This document shows, piece after piece, positions 1 through 8,932 of a stretch of DNA of 59,342 nucleotides. The stretch is from the NCBI GenBank assembly GCA_964383495.1, contig CAYLHG010000010.1:1-59342 (forward strand), in the 5' to 3' direction. Position 1 is the stretch's first letter, and the number at the start of each line of letters is the position of its first letter. The position numbers and the translations under genes are program-made. The notes beneath the pieces were generated by a model. That model did not search any database. It was not told where the DNA came from and was given only the letters and a program-made list of their open reading frames with translations. This DNA is from CAWKDC01 sp964383495 (lineage in GTDB: Bacteria; Pseudomonadota; Gammaproteobacteria; JABCZS01).

Positions 1-81
1 CCTCATTTTTCATCGAAAGTATTTATCAAACTGATTCTAGCATGACTAGTTGCCCAAAAGCCATTTTTCCAACGCCCTGTA

Positions 82-285
82 TTGGCAGCACGCGTATGTC
101 TGGTTTTAGAAATTATTTTAATAATCAAAGAGTTATTAAATAGCTTACACAGGTTCAAGCTAGCATATATGCTAGCACCGCTTATTTTAGATGAAGTTCA
201 ATTTTATCCTGAAGTATTGTCTGCATTGAACCGGTTTGTGGAGCAGGGTGCTCAAAAGGTCAGTACTCTATTTGCGGGGGCTTGA
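82..285 (+). pseudogene. Possible relic of a DUF4143-type AAA ATPase
   Basis: This short reading frame holds a Walker B-like stretch (LILDEVQ followed by a PEVL helix). It resembles the VILDEIQ/PEIF segment of the complete AAA_14/DUF4143 ATPase at 56062-57207. No Walker A loop precedes it and no DUF4143 part follows, and the reading frame closes soon after. I read it as a decayed fragment rather than a working gene. The rest of 1-394 shows nothing else I can recognise. The call rests on one motif, so a chance match is possible. Confidence 0.3.
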
Positions 286-394
286 GGCGTTCATCAAGGA
301 AAAATTGGCTCTAAAACTGGAAGTTTTAAGGAGGCGGACTATACTAATTTGATTAAATAAAGCAGTTTGATAACGAAAGAGCGAGATTGACACC

Positions 395-580
395 ATGACA
401 ACCCACAAAGACACCCTGGAAAGGGCGGCTGATGAGCATTTAAACCCCTCTAAACCGCACTATACCGCTCGGTATGACTATTTTCAACGCCAACTAGCGC
501 AGCGGCAACCTCAAGTCCCGGTAAGGAAGGAAGAGACAAAGCCCTGCCTGCAGTCATCACAAGTGATAAATAGAGGGTAG
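395..580 (+). CDS. Doubtful 61-residue hypothetical protein
   Basis: A small ATG-started frame encodes a hydrophilic peptide rich in Gln, Arg and Lys, with no motif, signal peptide or membrane segment. It lies between the ATPase relic and the rlmN promoter and has only a weak purine-rich stretch upstream. I do not recognise it. It may be a real small protein or simply open sequence. Confidence 0.2.
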   Translation: MTTHKDTLERAADEHLNPSKPHYTARYDYFQRQLAQRQPQVPVRKEETKPCLQSSQVINRG

Positions 581-588
581 TAAGTTCA

Positions 589-618
589 TTGAAAAAGGGG
601 CCCGATCTCCGGTATAAT
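589..618 (+). promoter_or_regulatory. Sigma70-type promoter of rlmN
   Basis: TTGAAA at 589-594 and a perfect TATAAT at 613-618 are separated by 18 bases. Transcription would start near 625. This places the upstream TTG at 589, which would otherwise extend rlmN by 20 codons, inside the -35 box, and so decides the start at 649. Confidence 0.7.
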
Positions 619-648
619 CCGCCCAGGCTGTACCAGATAGGCGTTCCC

Positions 649-1782
649 ATGACAACACTTTCAAACCCCAAAATTAATTTACTTGGCCTGGATTATCAGG
701 CTATGCAAGACTTCTTTGTTACTTTAGGCGAAAAGCCGTATCGCGCCCAACAAATGTTGAAATGGATCCATGCTTACGGTGTGGCCGATTTTAATGCCAT
801 GACAAACCTAAGCAAAGACTTACGCCAAAAATTATCCGAAGTGGCTGAGATTACCCTCCCTACTATTGCACTTGAAAAAGTAGCAGAAGATGGCACACAC
901 AAATGGTTGTTACAATTGCATGACGGAAATTGTATTGAAACTGTTTTTATTCCTACCGCTTCTCGTGGCACTTTATGCATTTCTTCACAAGTCGGTTGTA
1001 TTTTAAATTGTGATTTTTGTTCTACAGGAAAACAGGGTTTTAATAGAAATTTATCTACTGCAGAAATTATTAGCCAATTGTGGATTGCCGTGCGCGCTTT
1101 ATCTAAAGAGAGTGGGAAACATGATCACGAAGTGACTAATGTGGTGATGATGGGCATGGGAGAGCCCTTATTAAATTTTGATAATCTTATCCCCGCATTA
1201 AATCTAATGCTTAATGACCACGCATACGGCCTTTCTAAATACCGTGTTACCGTCAGCACTGCGGGTGTTATTCCTGGATTACAAGCATTACGTCAAGCAA
1301 GTGATGTTGCGCTAGCTGTTTCATTGCATGCGCCTAACGATGAGTTACGTGATAAATTAGTACCGCTCAATAAAAAATACCCCTTAAAAGATTTGATGAC
1401 AATCTGTAGGGAATATTTTAAAAATGAGCCTCGCCGTCATATTACGATGGAATATGTGATGCTTGCTGGGGTGAATGACCAACCAGAACATGCAAAACAA
1501 TTGATTAAGGTATTAGAAGGTGTTCCCGCTAAAATGAATTTGATCCCATTCAATCCTTTTCCCCATACGCCTTATCAGCGATCAGATGCAAACACCATTG
1601 AGCGTTTTGCAAGAATATTAATAGAGGCAGGATTAAACACAACGGTAAGACGCACGCGCGGTGATGATATTGATGCTGCATGTGGGCAACTGGTTGGGCA
1701 AGTACAAGATAGAACGCAACGTAAAGAGCGTTATTTAAGAAAAACGCGCGTTGAAGCCATGACTGAAGATGATGAGATGTAA
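649..1782 (+). CDS. rlmN: Dual-specificity 23S rRNA/tRNA adenine-C2 methyltransferase RlmN
   Basis: A radical SAM enzyme that methylates C2 of A2503 in 23S rRNA and A37 in a subset of tRNAs. The 377 residues match the family length (about 384 in E. coli). The CxxxCxxC motif holding the [4Fe-4S] cluster is C117, C121 and C124. The C-terminal cysteine of the ping-pong methyl transfer is C345 (in CGQLVG). The GEPLLN stretch of the SAM-binding fold is also visible. The start follows from the promoter upstream, and the next ATG agrees with the usual N-terminus. truA begins 2 bases after the stop, so the two probably share a transcript. The common neighbours of rlmN (ndk, pilF) are absent. Confidence 0.95.
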   Translation: MTTLSNPKINLLGLDYQAMQDFFVTLGEKPYRAQQMLKWIHAYGVADFNAMTNLSKDLRQKLSEVAEITLPTIALEKVAEDGTHKWLLQLHDGNCIETVFIPTASRGTLCISSQVGCILNCDFCSTGKQGFNRNLSTAEIISQLWIAVRALSKESGKHDHEVTNVVMMGMGEPLLNFDNLIPALNLMLNDHAYGLSKYRVTVSTAGVIPGLQALRQASDVALAVSLHAPNDELRDKLVPLNKKYPLKDLMTICREYFKNEPRRHITMEYVMLAGVNDQPEHAKQLIKVLEGVPAKMNLIPFNPFPHTPYQRSDANTIERFARILIEAGLNTTVRRTRGDDIDAACGQLVGQVQDRTQRKERYLRKTRVEAMTEDDEM

Positions 1783-1784
1783 TC

Positions 1785-2564
1785 ATGCGTATTGCGATGG
1801 GAGTTGAGTACGACGGCACTGCCTACGCGGGTTTCCAGTATCAAGAAACAGAATTAACCATTGCAGGTTGCTTGAATAAAGCTATTTCTACTGTGGCCAA
1901 TGAACGGGTTCAATGTATTTGTGCGGGACGAACTGATGCAGGCGTGCACGCTAAAGGACAAGTGATCCATTTTGAAACCCAGGCCATTCGCCGCGAATAT
2001 GCCTGGTTGATGGGTGTGAATAGCCATTTGCCTTCAGATATTGCCATCCAATGGGTGAAGGAAGTGCCAGAAACATTTCATGCACGCTTTGAGGCAACTT
2101 CAAGACGATACCATTATCAGATATTGAATACCCATGTCCGCCCAGCTCTAGCAGCCCGATTTGTAGCTTGGCATTACACCCCGCTCAATGCTGCCTTGAT
2201 GCATGAGGCTGCTCAATATTTAGTAGGAACGCATGATTTTTCAGCATTTAGAGCACGAGACTGCCAAGCAAAAAACCCTGTTAAAACAATCTATTGTTGT
2301 GATGTTTCTCAGGAAAAGGATTACATTTTATTAGACATTCACGGCAGCGCCTTCCTGCATCATATGGTGCGCAATATCGTGGGAACCTTGTATAAGGTGG
2401 GGGCAGGGAAAGTTCCCCCTGAATGGGTAAAAGCGGTATTAGAAGGGAAAAATCGTTCCAAGGCAGGGCAAACAGCTCCTGCAAAAGGGCTGACACTGGT
2501 TGAGATTAATTACCCGTCGGTATACAATCTCCCCATGCCGTCACCGACAGGAGCATGCAAATGA
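1785..2564 (+). CDS. truA: tRNA pseudouridine(38-40) synthase TruA
   Basis: Isomerises uridines 38-40 in the anticodon arm of many tRNAs. The catalytic aspartate is D51 in GRTDAGVHA, and the YDGTAYAGFQ start and the HHMVRNIVG stretch are typical. The length of 259 residues is close to the family norm (270). It follows rlmN by 2 bases and overlaps accD by 4, which suggests coupled translation through this operon of RNA modification and acyl metabolism. Linkage of truA to accD is seen in many gammaproteobacteria. Confidence 0.95.
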   Translation: MRIAMGVEYDGTAYAGFQYQETELTIAGCLNKAISTVANERVQCICAGRTDAGVHAKGQVIHFETQAIRREYAWLMGVNSHLPSDIAIQWVKEVPETFHARFEATSRRYHYQILNTHVRPALAARFVAWHYTPLNAALMHEAAQYLVGTHDFSAFRARDCQAKNPVKTIYCCDVSQEKDYILLDIHGSAFLHHMVRNIVGTLYKVGAGKVPPEWVKAVLEGKNRSKAGQTAPAKGLTLVEINYPSVYNLPMPSPTGACK

Positions 2565-3424
2565 GCTGGTTCAAAAAGCTTTTCCCTTCGCGCATCCTTA
2601 CTTCTAATGAAAAGCGCAGAGGCGTACCCGAAGGGGTATGGACGAAATGTCCTGAGTGTCAGGCGGTATTGTACCGTGCAGAATTGGAACGCAATTTAGA
2701 TGTTTGCCCGAAATGCTCACATCATATGCGTTTAACGGGCCGTAAACGCCTTGCGTATTTTTTTGATCACGGCACATTTGAAGAAATGGGTGCAAGCATT
2801 CAGCCTGTTGATCGTTTGAAATTTAAAGATACTAAAAAATATAAGGATCGATTAACGGCTGCACAAAAAGAAACAGGGGAAACAGATGCGTTAGTGGCAG
2901 GTGTAGGTACATTAGAAAATATGCCTGTGGTGATATGTGCATTTGATTTTAGCTTTATTGGTGGGTCCATGGGTGCGGTGGTGGGCGAACGTTTTGTGTT
3001 AGCTGCAGAGCGCGCATTGCAAGCTAACCTTCCTTTTATTTGTTTTGCCACCAGTGGTGGCGCGCGGATGCAAGAGTCTGTGATTTCATTGATGCAAATG
3101 GCAAAAACATCTGCCGCGTTGGCAAAACTTGCACAAGCAGGTATTCCTTTTATTTCTGTGATGACAGATCCTACTTACGGTGGTGTTTCTGCAAGTTTGG
3201 CCATGCTAGGGGATATTAATGTTGCTGAGCCTCGCGCGATGATAGGCTTTACAGGCCCGCGTGTGATCGCGCAAACGGTGAGAGAAACTTTACCAGAAGG
3301 TTTTCAAACCGCAGAATTTTTATTAGAGCATGGTTTCATTGACATGATTGTTGATCGAAGAGAAATGCGTGCTGTGTTAGCGCGAGTGATAGGGAAGTTT
3401 ATGCATGCCACAAAAGTCGGTTAA
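2561..3424 (+). CDS. accD: Acetyl-CoA carboxylase carboxyltransferase subunit beta
   Basis: Together with AccA it moves the carboxyl group from carboxybiotin to acetyl-CoA, giving malonyl-CoA for the fatty-acid genes further downstream. The N-terminal zinc ribbon is visible as C30, C33, C49 and C52, followed by the crotonase-like fold with SGGARMQES. I chose ATG 2561 over ATG 2555. AGGAG at 2549-2553 sits 7 bases before 2561 but only 1 before 2555, and MSWFKK matches the family N-terminus. That gives 287 residues. The end overlaps folC by 20 bases. Confidence 0.95.
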   Translation: MSWFKKLFPSRILTSNEKRRGVPEGVWTKCPECQAVLYRAELERNLDVCPKCSHHMRLTGRKRLAYFFDHGTFEEMGASIQPVDRLKFKDTKKYKDRLTAAQKETGETDALVAGVGTLENMPVVICAFDFSFIGGSMGAVVGERFVLAAERALQANLPFICFATSGGARMQESVISLMQMAKTSAALAKLAQAGIPFISVMTDPTYGGVSASLAMLGDINVAEPRAMIGFTGPRVIAQTVRETLPEGFQTAEFLLEHGFIDMIVDRREMRAVLARVIGKFMHATKVG

Positions 3425-4634
3425 TAATAAAACACTGCCCGAATGGTTAACACATCTTGAGCATATTCATCCTAACACTATTGAGTTAGGGTTAGAGAGA
3501 ATGCGCCCTGTTGCGCAGCGTATTTGGTTAAAATCGCCTTGTCCAATTGTTACCATCGGTGGAACCAATGGTAAAGGCACAACGGTTGCGGCATTGCAAA
3601 CATTAGCATCACAACAAGGGTGGCGTGTGGGGGTTTACACTTCACCGCATTTATTATCATTCAATGAGCGCATTGTGATAGATAGCGGAGAAGCATACCC
3701 TGTTAATGATGAGTGGTTGATCTCAGCGTTTGAAGCCATTGAACATTTACGCGGTGATGTGATGCTCACTTATTTTGAGTATACAACATTGGCTGCGCTA
3801 TGGATTTTCCAGCAATCGTCACTTGATTTGGTGATTTTAGAGGTTGGGCTGGGTGGGCGCTTAGATTCTACGAATGTGATAGATGCTGATTTAAGTATTA
3901 TCACACGTATTGCAATGGATCACATGGAACATTTAGGCGATACGCGCGAAAAAATTGCAATAGAAAAAGCAGGGATCATGCGAAAAGAAAAAGCTTGTTT
4001 GTATGGTGGAGATGATTTGCAAATTTTTATGAAACATTTAGCGCAAGAGCACGGCGCGTTATTACAATGCTATGAACAAGATTTCTACGCCGATGATGAA
4101 ATACATCGTGCGTCACATGAAACACATATTCCGGTGGCTAATTTAGCTTGTGCGAAACAAGCATTTTTATTATTAGGTGGTGAAGAAAAACCTGGGATGT
4201 GGAAACGTCTTGCAGACAAAAAACCGCTTGGGCGTTTTATGCGAACAGAATGGAAAGGCAAGCCAGTCATTTTTGATGTAGCGCATAATCCTGATTCGAT
4301 GTCTCTTTTAGCAAGTCATTTAAAAGATTTGCCAAATCAAGATATTCGTGTGGTTGTGGGTATGCTTTCTGATAAAGATCACCAAGCTTCTTTAGCTGTT
4401 CTAAAAACAGATCCTCGCATCTCTTTCTATGTTTCTTCTCCCGCAGGCACACCTCGGGGTGCACCTGCTGCGATTTTAATGGAAGCGTTGAGAGAGGCGC
4501 GGGCTTATCCGTTCGAAAGCCTCACTGGGGCTTTCCAAGCCTCGTTAACTGACTCTTCATCCGATACTATTTATGTGATAGTAGGTTCGTTTTGGACGGT
4601 ATCGGAAGTTTATAACGCTCTTGCTTCTTTGTAA
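3405..4634 (+). CDS. folC: Dihydrofolate synthase / folylpolyglutamate synthase
   Basis: An ATP-dependent Mur-ligase-type enzyme. It adds glutamate to dihydropteroate and then extends the polyglutamate tail of folates. The P-loop GGTNGKGTT is at residues 52-60, the central ligase part has VGLGGRLDSTN, and the C-terminal part has DVAHNPDS. The 409 residues fit the family. The start codon lies inside the accD end, as is common for accD-folC pairs, and no better start is available. Confidence 0.94.
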   Translation: MPQKSVNNKTLPEWLTHLEHIHPNTIELGLERMRPVAQRIWLKSPCPIVTIGGTNGKGTTVAALQTLASQQGWRVGVYTSPHLLSFNERIVIDSGEAYPVNDEWLISAFEAIEHLRGDVMLTYFEYTTLAALWIFQQSSLDLVILEVGLGGRLDSTNVIDADLSIITRIAMDHMEHLGDTREKIAIEKAGIMRKEKACLYGGDDLQIFMKHLAQEHGALLQCYEQDFYADDEIHRASHETHIPVANLACAKQAFLLLGGEEKPGMWKRLADKKPLGRFMRTEWKGKPVIFDVAHNPDSMSLLASHLKDLPNQDIRVVVGMLSDKDHQASLAVLKTDPRISFYVSSPAGTPRGAPAAILMEALREARAYPFESLTGAFQASLTDSSSDTIYVIVGSFWTVSEVYNALASL

Positions 4635-4652
4635 TAACTCTCTTCTTCTATG

Positions 4653-4661
4653 TGATATACT
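4653..4661 (+). promoter_or_regulatory. Possible extended -10 promoter before dedD
   Basis: TGaTATACT has the extended -10 form (TG, one base, hexamer). No -35 hexamer stands at normal distance: TTGTAA lies 21 bases upstream. It sits in the 54-base gap between folC and the SPOR gene, about 28 bases before the GTG start. It could give the dedD-cvpA-purF genes their own promoter. Confidence 0.4.
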
Positions 4662-4688
4662 CAACAAGCCTGTCTAGCGGAGGCTTTA

Positions 4689-5414
4689 GTGACAACATCT
4701 TTAAAACAACGTATTGTGGGTGCTATTTTTATTCTTTCGTTAGGGGTTATTTTGATTCCTCTTTTGCTCGACCAACCTCGTGAAAATGCTGAAGTGCTGT
4801 CTCATGCTATTCCTGCAGCGCCTGAGTTGCCAGATGTTAGTGAGGTTTCCAAAATACATTATGTATTTGATAATACCTCATCTGTTTCTGGCGAAATAAC
4901 AGGGGATGCTCCTTCAGAGCCCTCGCGTCTGCTGACTGTGGCTGATATTGCACTTGACACTTCCGAAACGGTGCTGCAGCCAACACCACCACAAGAACAA
5001 CTTGCTCATCCTACCGTGGCGGCAACCGTTGCAGTAGCAGTGCCAGAGCCACCACTTTCCGCGCCGGCCTCTGAACTTGCGCCTGCTGAAATAAAGCCTG
5101 CAATAGCTGCTACTGCTACACCGTCTCTTAAAACCATGCAAGCACATCAAAAAGCCAAAGAAAGCTTAGCAAAAGCAACGCAATCACAATGGACAATTCA
5201 ATTAGGCGCGTTTTCAAGTGACAAAAATGCAGATGCTTTGATGAAGAAACTTTCTGCGCAAGGGTTTACGCCTTATGTCCGCAAAATGGCAAACGATTCT
5301 TTGGTGCGTGTGTATGTTTCCCCGGGGATTTCGCGGGATCAGGCTACTAGAATTGCTGCCAAACTTGACACAGAATTAGGTTTAAAAGGGATAGTAGTAC
5401 GTTACACTCAATAA
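4689..5414 (+). CDS. dedD: SPOR-domain cell-division protein, DedD-like
   Basis: An inner-membrane bitopic protein expected at the division septum, where the SPOR domain binds denuded glycan strands. One membrane helix lies at about residues 9-26. A long Pro/Ala/Glu-rich periplasmic linker follows, then a SPOR domain from about 165 to the end with WTIQLGAFSS and a second repeat ending in GIVVRY. It starts with GTG; AGCGGAGG lies 5 bases upstream. It occupies the same slot, between folC and cvpA, as dedD of E. coli, which supports the name more than the poorly conserved sequence does. Confidence 0.85.
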   Translation: MTTSLKQRIVGAIFILSLGVILIPLLLDQPRENAEVLSHAIPAAPELPDVSEVSKIHYVFDNTSSVSGEITGDAPSEPSRLLTVADIALDTSETVLQPTPPQEQLAHPTVAATVAVAVPEPPLSAPASELAPAEIKPAIAATATPSLKTMQAHQKAKESLAKATQSQWTIQLGAFSSDKNADALMKKLSAQGFTPYVRKMANDSLVRVYVSPGISRDQATRIAAKLDTELGLKGIVVRYTQ

Positions 5415-5417
5415 AGA

Positions 5418-6062
5418 ATGGATGCATGGTATATGATGACAACAATAGACTGGATTATCCTTGCTATTATCACCTTATCAACAGTGATGAGCTTATGGCG
5501 GGGCGCTACGCGAGAAATTTTCTCTTTAATTATCTGGATTGCGGCTATTTATTTAGGCGTGAAATTTGCAGGTAGTTTGGATGGAATATTGAGCGGGGTT
5601 ATTGACGCACAAGCAATTCGTTTTGCTGTAGGCTTCATGATTATTTTCTTAGCCATAATGATTCTGGGCGCACTGCTGAGTAAATTGCTTGTCCGAGCAG
5701 TGGATTTCATTGGTCTTACAATTGTAGATCGCATTTTGGGGTTAATTTTTGGCTTCGCTAGAGGTGTATTAATACTCGCCGTCTTGGTAGTCTTAGCAAA
5801 CTATTCATCCATACCCGAAGAGAGTTGGTGGAAACAATCTCAATTGCTACCGCACGTTGATGGCATTGCTCACGCATTGACAAAGTGGGTGCAAGATCAA
5901 GGTTTTGATCCTAAAAAATTAGAAGGCGTTGTCCATTCTATCGAAAACGAAGTGGGCGTTGGAGATCGGAAGACGGGGAATGAGACACAGAAAACGGAAG
6001 GGCAAGTGCAGAAAGCGGGAGATGCTGTTCCCAATACAGGAGCTCCCACGCAAGCGAGGTAA
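5418..6062 (+). CDS. cvpA: CvpA family inner-membrane protein
   Basis: A small polytopic membrane protein of the CvpA family, needed for colicin V production and linked to envelope homeostasis in E. coli. Its molecular role is unsettled. Four hydrophobic segments fill residues 8-135, including the GLIFGFARG turn typical of the family. The charged tail after about residue 165 is longer than in E. coli CvpA (162 residues against 214 here) and rich in Lys, Gly and Thr. It starts 3 bases after dedD and its stop overlaps the possible upstream purF ATG. A start at residue 6 or 7 (MMTTIDW) is also possible. Confidence 0.88.
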   Translation: MDAWYMMTTIDWIILAIITLSTVMSLWRGATREIFSLIIWIAAIYLGVKFAGSLDGILSGVIDAQAIRFAVGFMIIFLAIMILGALLSKLLVRAVDFIGLTIVDRILGLIFGFARGVLILAVLVVLANYSSIPEESWWKQSQLLPHVDGIAHALTKWVQDQGFDPKKLEGVVHSIENEVGVGDRKTGNETQKTEGQVQKAGDAVPNTGAPTQAR

Positions 6063-6064
6063 TG

Positions 6065-7558
6065 ATGTGCGGTATTGTTGGTATCATGGCTTATACGCCG
6101 GTTGCGCAAGATTTATTTGATGCATTAACCGTATTGCAGCATCGTGGACAAGATGCTGCCGGCATGATGACATTTAATCACGGCCAATTCCACTTACACA
6201 AAGCCAATGGTTTAGTGAGAGATGTGTTTCATTTAAGAGACATGGAACGTTTAAAGGGAAGTTGTGGTATTGGGCATGTGCGATATCCTACCGCAGGCTC
6301 CAGCAGTGCAGAAGAAGCACAACCTTTTTTTGTTAATGCACCTTTTGGCATTGCGCTTGCGCATAATGGAACGCTCATCAATGCCGCACAACTTAAAAAG
6401 AATATGTTGGAACAAGATCGCCGCCATATTAATACGCATTCTGATTCTGAAATTTTATTGAACGTATTAGCGCATGCGTTAGAAAAAGTGCAAGCTCCTA
6501 CGCCAGAAGCTGTTTTTGGAGCGGTGACACACACCATGAACATTGTAAAAGGTGCATATGCCACAGTCACGTTGGTTGCAGGGGGTGGCTTATTAGGCAT
6601 GCGTGATCCTTTTGGTATTCGCCCGTTAGTATTAGGTGTGAAAAAAGAAGCAAAAGGAAATGCGTATATGTTGGCTTCTGAAACAGTTGCGTTAGACACA
6701 TTGGGATATGAATTTATCTCAGATGTTACGCCAGGAGAAGCAGTATATATTGATTTTAAAGGCGTATTGCATCGCAAACAATGTGTTGCAGGCACTTGCC
6801 ATCCTTGTGCATTTGAGTTTGTATATTTAGCGCGTCCAGATTCTATTATTGATGGTGTGCCTATACATTGGGCGCGTTTAAATATGGGAAAATATTTAGC
6901 AAAACAGTTAAAAGAAGTATGGCCTGATCATGATATTGATGTGATTATTCCCATACCTGATACGGGGAGAAGTGCTGCGCTTGCAATGGCAGATGAAATG
7001 CATTTACCTTTTCGAGAAGGCTTTGTGAAAAATCGTTATATTGGGCGTACATTTATCATGCCCTCTCAGTCTGTGCGTACACAATCGGTGCGAAAAAAAT
7101 TAAATGCAATGGGCATGGAATTTAAAAATAAAAATGTTTTATTGGTGGATGACTCTATTGTCAGAGGTACTACTTGTAAAAAAATTATTCAAATGGTGCG
7201 CGATTGTGGCGCCAAAAAAGTTTACTTTGCTTCAGCAGCCCCCGCGGTGCGCTATCCTAACGTATACGGTATTGATATGCCTGTTCGATCAGAGCTTGTG
7301 GCATTTGGAAAAACAGATGAAGAAGTCGCGAAAGAAATTGGATGCGACAGATTAATTTATCAAACCCTTGAAAATTTAAAATCTGCCATTTCTGATGCAG
7401 CATCTATTCCATTAGCTATTGAAACATCTGTGTTTGATGGCCATTATGTCACAAATGATGTGACGCCATCTTATATAGAGGAATTGGAGACTGTGCGTAG
7501 CCAAGCTGTAAAGCATGAGGCTAGTAGTGTGATTGATTTATCAAATGCGGTGATTTAA
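6065..7558 (+). CDS. purF: Amidophosphoribosyltransferase
   Basis: First committed step of purine synthesis: PRPP plus glutamine gives 5-phosphoribosylamine. The N-terminal Ntn-hydrolase domain needs a cysteine exposed by loss of Met1. Starting at 6065 gives M-C-G-I-V-G, whereas starting at 6062 would leave an extra Met, and GAGG at 6055-6058 is better spaced for 6065. The PRPP loop LLVDDSIVRGTT is near residue 358. The 497 residues compare with 505 in E. coli. The cvpA-purF order is conserved in gammaproteobacteria. Confidence 0.96.
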   Translation: MCGIVGIMAYTPVAQDLFDALTVLQHRGQDAAGMMTFNHGQFHLHKANGLVRDVFHLRDMERLKGSCGIGHVRYPTAGSSSAEEAQPFFVNAPFGIALAHNGTLINAAQLKKNMLEQDRRHINTHSDSEILLNVLAHALEKVQAPTPEAVFGAVTHTMNIVKGAYATVTLVAGGGLLGMRDPFGIRPLVLGVKKEAKGNAYMLASETVALDTLGYEFISDVTPGEAVYIDFKGVLHRKQCVAGTCHPCAFEFVYLARPDSIIDGVPIHWARLNMGKYLAKQLKEVWPDHDIDVIIPIPDTGRSAALAMADEMHLPFREGFVKNRYIGRTFIMPSQSVRTQSVRKKLNAMGMEFKNKNVLLVDDSIVRGTTCKKIIQMVRDCGAKKVYFASAAPAVRYPNVYGIDMPVRSELVAFGKTDEEVAKEIGCDRLIYQTLENLKSAISDAASIPLAIETSVFDGHYVTNDVTPSYIEELETVRSQAVKHEASSVIDLSNAVI

Positions 7559-8049
7559 TGGAACATGTTTATTCTCGATGGATTTATGTGGATATAAAAG
7601 CACAAATGTTATCTTTGTTTAACAATAAAGCATTGGTTGCATCATATTCTATTTCAACAGCTAAAAACGGGTTTGGTGAAGAAAAAAATTCAGAAAAAAC
7701 GCCGAGAGGGTGGCATTGTGTTGAGAAAAAAATTGGGCAAGATGCCGCGCCGAATACTGTATTTGTAGGGCGTGTGCCGACGGGTGAAATTTATTCAGCA
7801 GAATTTGCTGCAACGCAGCCTCAACGCGATTGGATTTTAACACGTATTTTGTGGCTAGCGGGTCTCGAAGAGGGCAAAAACAAAGGCGGGAATGTCGACA
7901 CATTCGAGCGTTATATTTATATCCATGGTTGCCCTGATGAAGCCAGCTTTGAAAAGCCATCATCACATGGATGTATTCGAATGCATAATGCAGATGTGAT
8001 ATCATTGTTTGATAGAGTAGAAGAAAAGATCCCGGTGTATATTGGTTGA
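7558..8049 (+). CDS. YkuD-domain protein without signal peptide, possible cytosolic L,D-carboxypeptidase
   Basis: The YkuD catalytic signature is present: H123 (IHGCP) followed by S136-H137-G138-C139 (SSHGCIRM). Family members with a signal peptide cross-link peptidoglycan or attach Braun lipoprotein in the periplasm. Here the protein begins directly with the fold and has no signal peptide, lipobox or membrane helix in 163 residues. It overlaps the purF stop and is followed after 10 bases by nagZ, whose enzyme works on recycled muropeptides in the cytosol. A cytosolic YkuD L,D-carboxypeptidase for recycling (ElsL of Acinetobacter baumannii) is known to me. A similar role is inference from location and context. 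Confidence 0.8.
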   Translation: MEHVYSRWIYVDIKAQMLSLFNNKALVASYSISTAKNGFGEEKNSEKTPRGWHCVEKKIGQDAAPNTVFVGRVPTGEIYSAEFAATQPQRDWILTRILWLAGLEEGKNKGGNVDTFERYIYIHGCPDEASFEKPSSHGCIRMHNADVISLFDRVEEKIPVYIG

Positions 8050-8059
8050 TGGAGATAAT

Positions 8060-8932
8060 ATGGAACCTTTTTTATGGATAGATGTCACAGGCGTTACTTT
8101 AGCAGCAGAAGATCGTCACCGGTTAGCGCACCCTATGACTGCGGGGGTAGTATTATTTTCACGCAATTATACCAACCCACAACAATTACGTTTGTTAACA
8201 TCAGACATTCGATCGGTTAATCCCAACATTATTATTTCGGTAGATCATGAAGGTGGACGCGTGCAACGTTTTCGTGATGGTTTCTCTGTTATTCCTGCCA
8301 TGGGCACGCTCGGTGAAACGTGGGATGAGAACCCGGAACGTGCTTTAGAGATGGCATATGGTTACGCCCAAATCATGGCAAAAGAATTAAAAGCTGTCGG
8401 CGTGGATTTAACATTTGCGCCTGTTTTGGATTTAAATTACGGTCGCAGTGACATTATTGGGCAGCGTGCTTTTCACGCAACACCTGAAGGTGTGATTGCT
8501 GTGGCTGGTTCATTTATTGATGGGTTGCATGCGGAACATATGTGGGCTGTAGGGAAACATTTTCCAGGACATGGTTATGTTGTTGCTGATTCGCACGTTG
8601 CTGATCCTGTTGACGAAAGAGATTTTGAAACATTGCTTGAAAATGATTTACGTCCTTACATGGCGTTAGGTAATCGGTTAGATGCAGTCATGACTGCGCA
8701 TATTGTATTTCCTGCTATTGATGATCGATTGGTAACGTATTCTGATTATTGGTTGAAAACAGTATTGCGTGAAGAATTAAATTTTTCAGGAGCCATATTT
8801 TCAGATGATTTAGCCATGCATGCAGCAACGCATCTTCCCGTCTTGCAGCGTGTGGAAGAAGCCTTGGCTGCGGGGTGTGATTATGTTTTGTTGTGTAATG
8901 ATCCTAAAGCGGTGGATTTGGTTCAAGCGTAA
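8060..8932 (+). CDS. nagZ: Beta-N-acetylhexosaminidase NagZ, short C-terminus
   Basis: Cytosolic GH3 enzyme that removes GlcNAc from anhydro-muropeptides during cell-wall recycling. DHEGGRVQRF, the catalytic-loop GKHFPGHG and the nucleophile region FSDDLAM are all present. I chose ATG 8060, with GGAGAT just before it, over the TTG at 8042. The protein has 290 residues, about 50 fewer than E. coli NagZ. It ends just after the CDYVLLCND strand, so the final helical segment is missing. No alternative frame after 8932 restores it. The active-site residues lie before the cut, so it may still work. Confidence 0.9.
   Translation: MEPFLWIDVTGVTLAAEDRHRLAHPMTAGVVLFSRNYTNPQQLRLLTSDIRSVNPNIIISVDHEGGRVQRFRDGFSVIPAMGTLGETWDENPERALEMAYGYAQIMAKELKAVGVDLTFAPVLDLNYGRSDIIGQRAFHATPEGVIAVAGSFIDGLHAEHMWAVGKHFPGHGYVVADSHVADPVDERDFETLLENDLRPYMALGNRLDAVMTAHIVFPAIDDRLVTYSDYWLKTVLREELNFSGAIFSDDLAMHAATHLPVLQRVEEALAAGCDYVLLCNDPKAVDLVQA

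Noticed and set aside
6229..6795. A 188-codon open frame on the minus strand opposite purF
   Set aside because: It lies wholly inside purF, which has complete motifs, and its translation shows no domain pattern. It follows from codon composition of the real gene.
7661..8005. A 114-codon minus-strand frame opposite the YkuD gene
   Set aside because: The plus-strand gene carries the full SHGC catalytic motif. The antisense frame has no ribosome site or recognisable motif.
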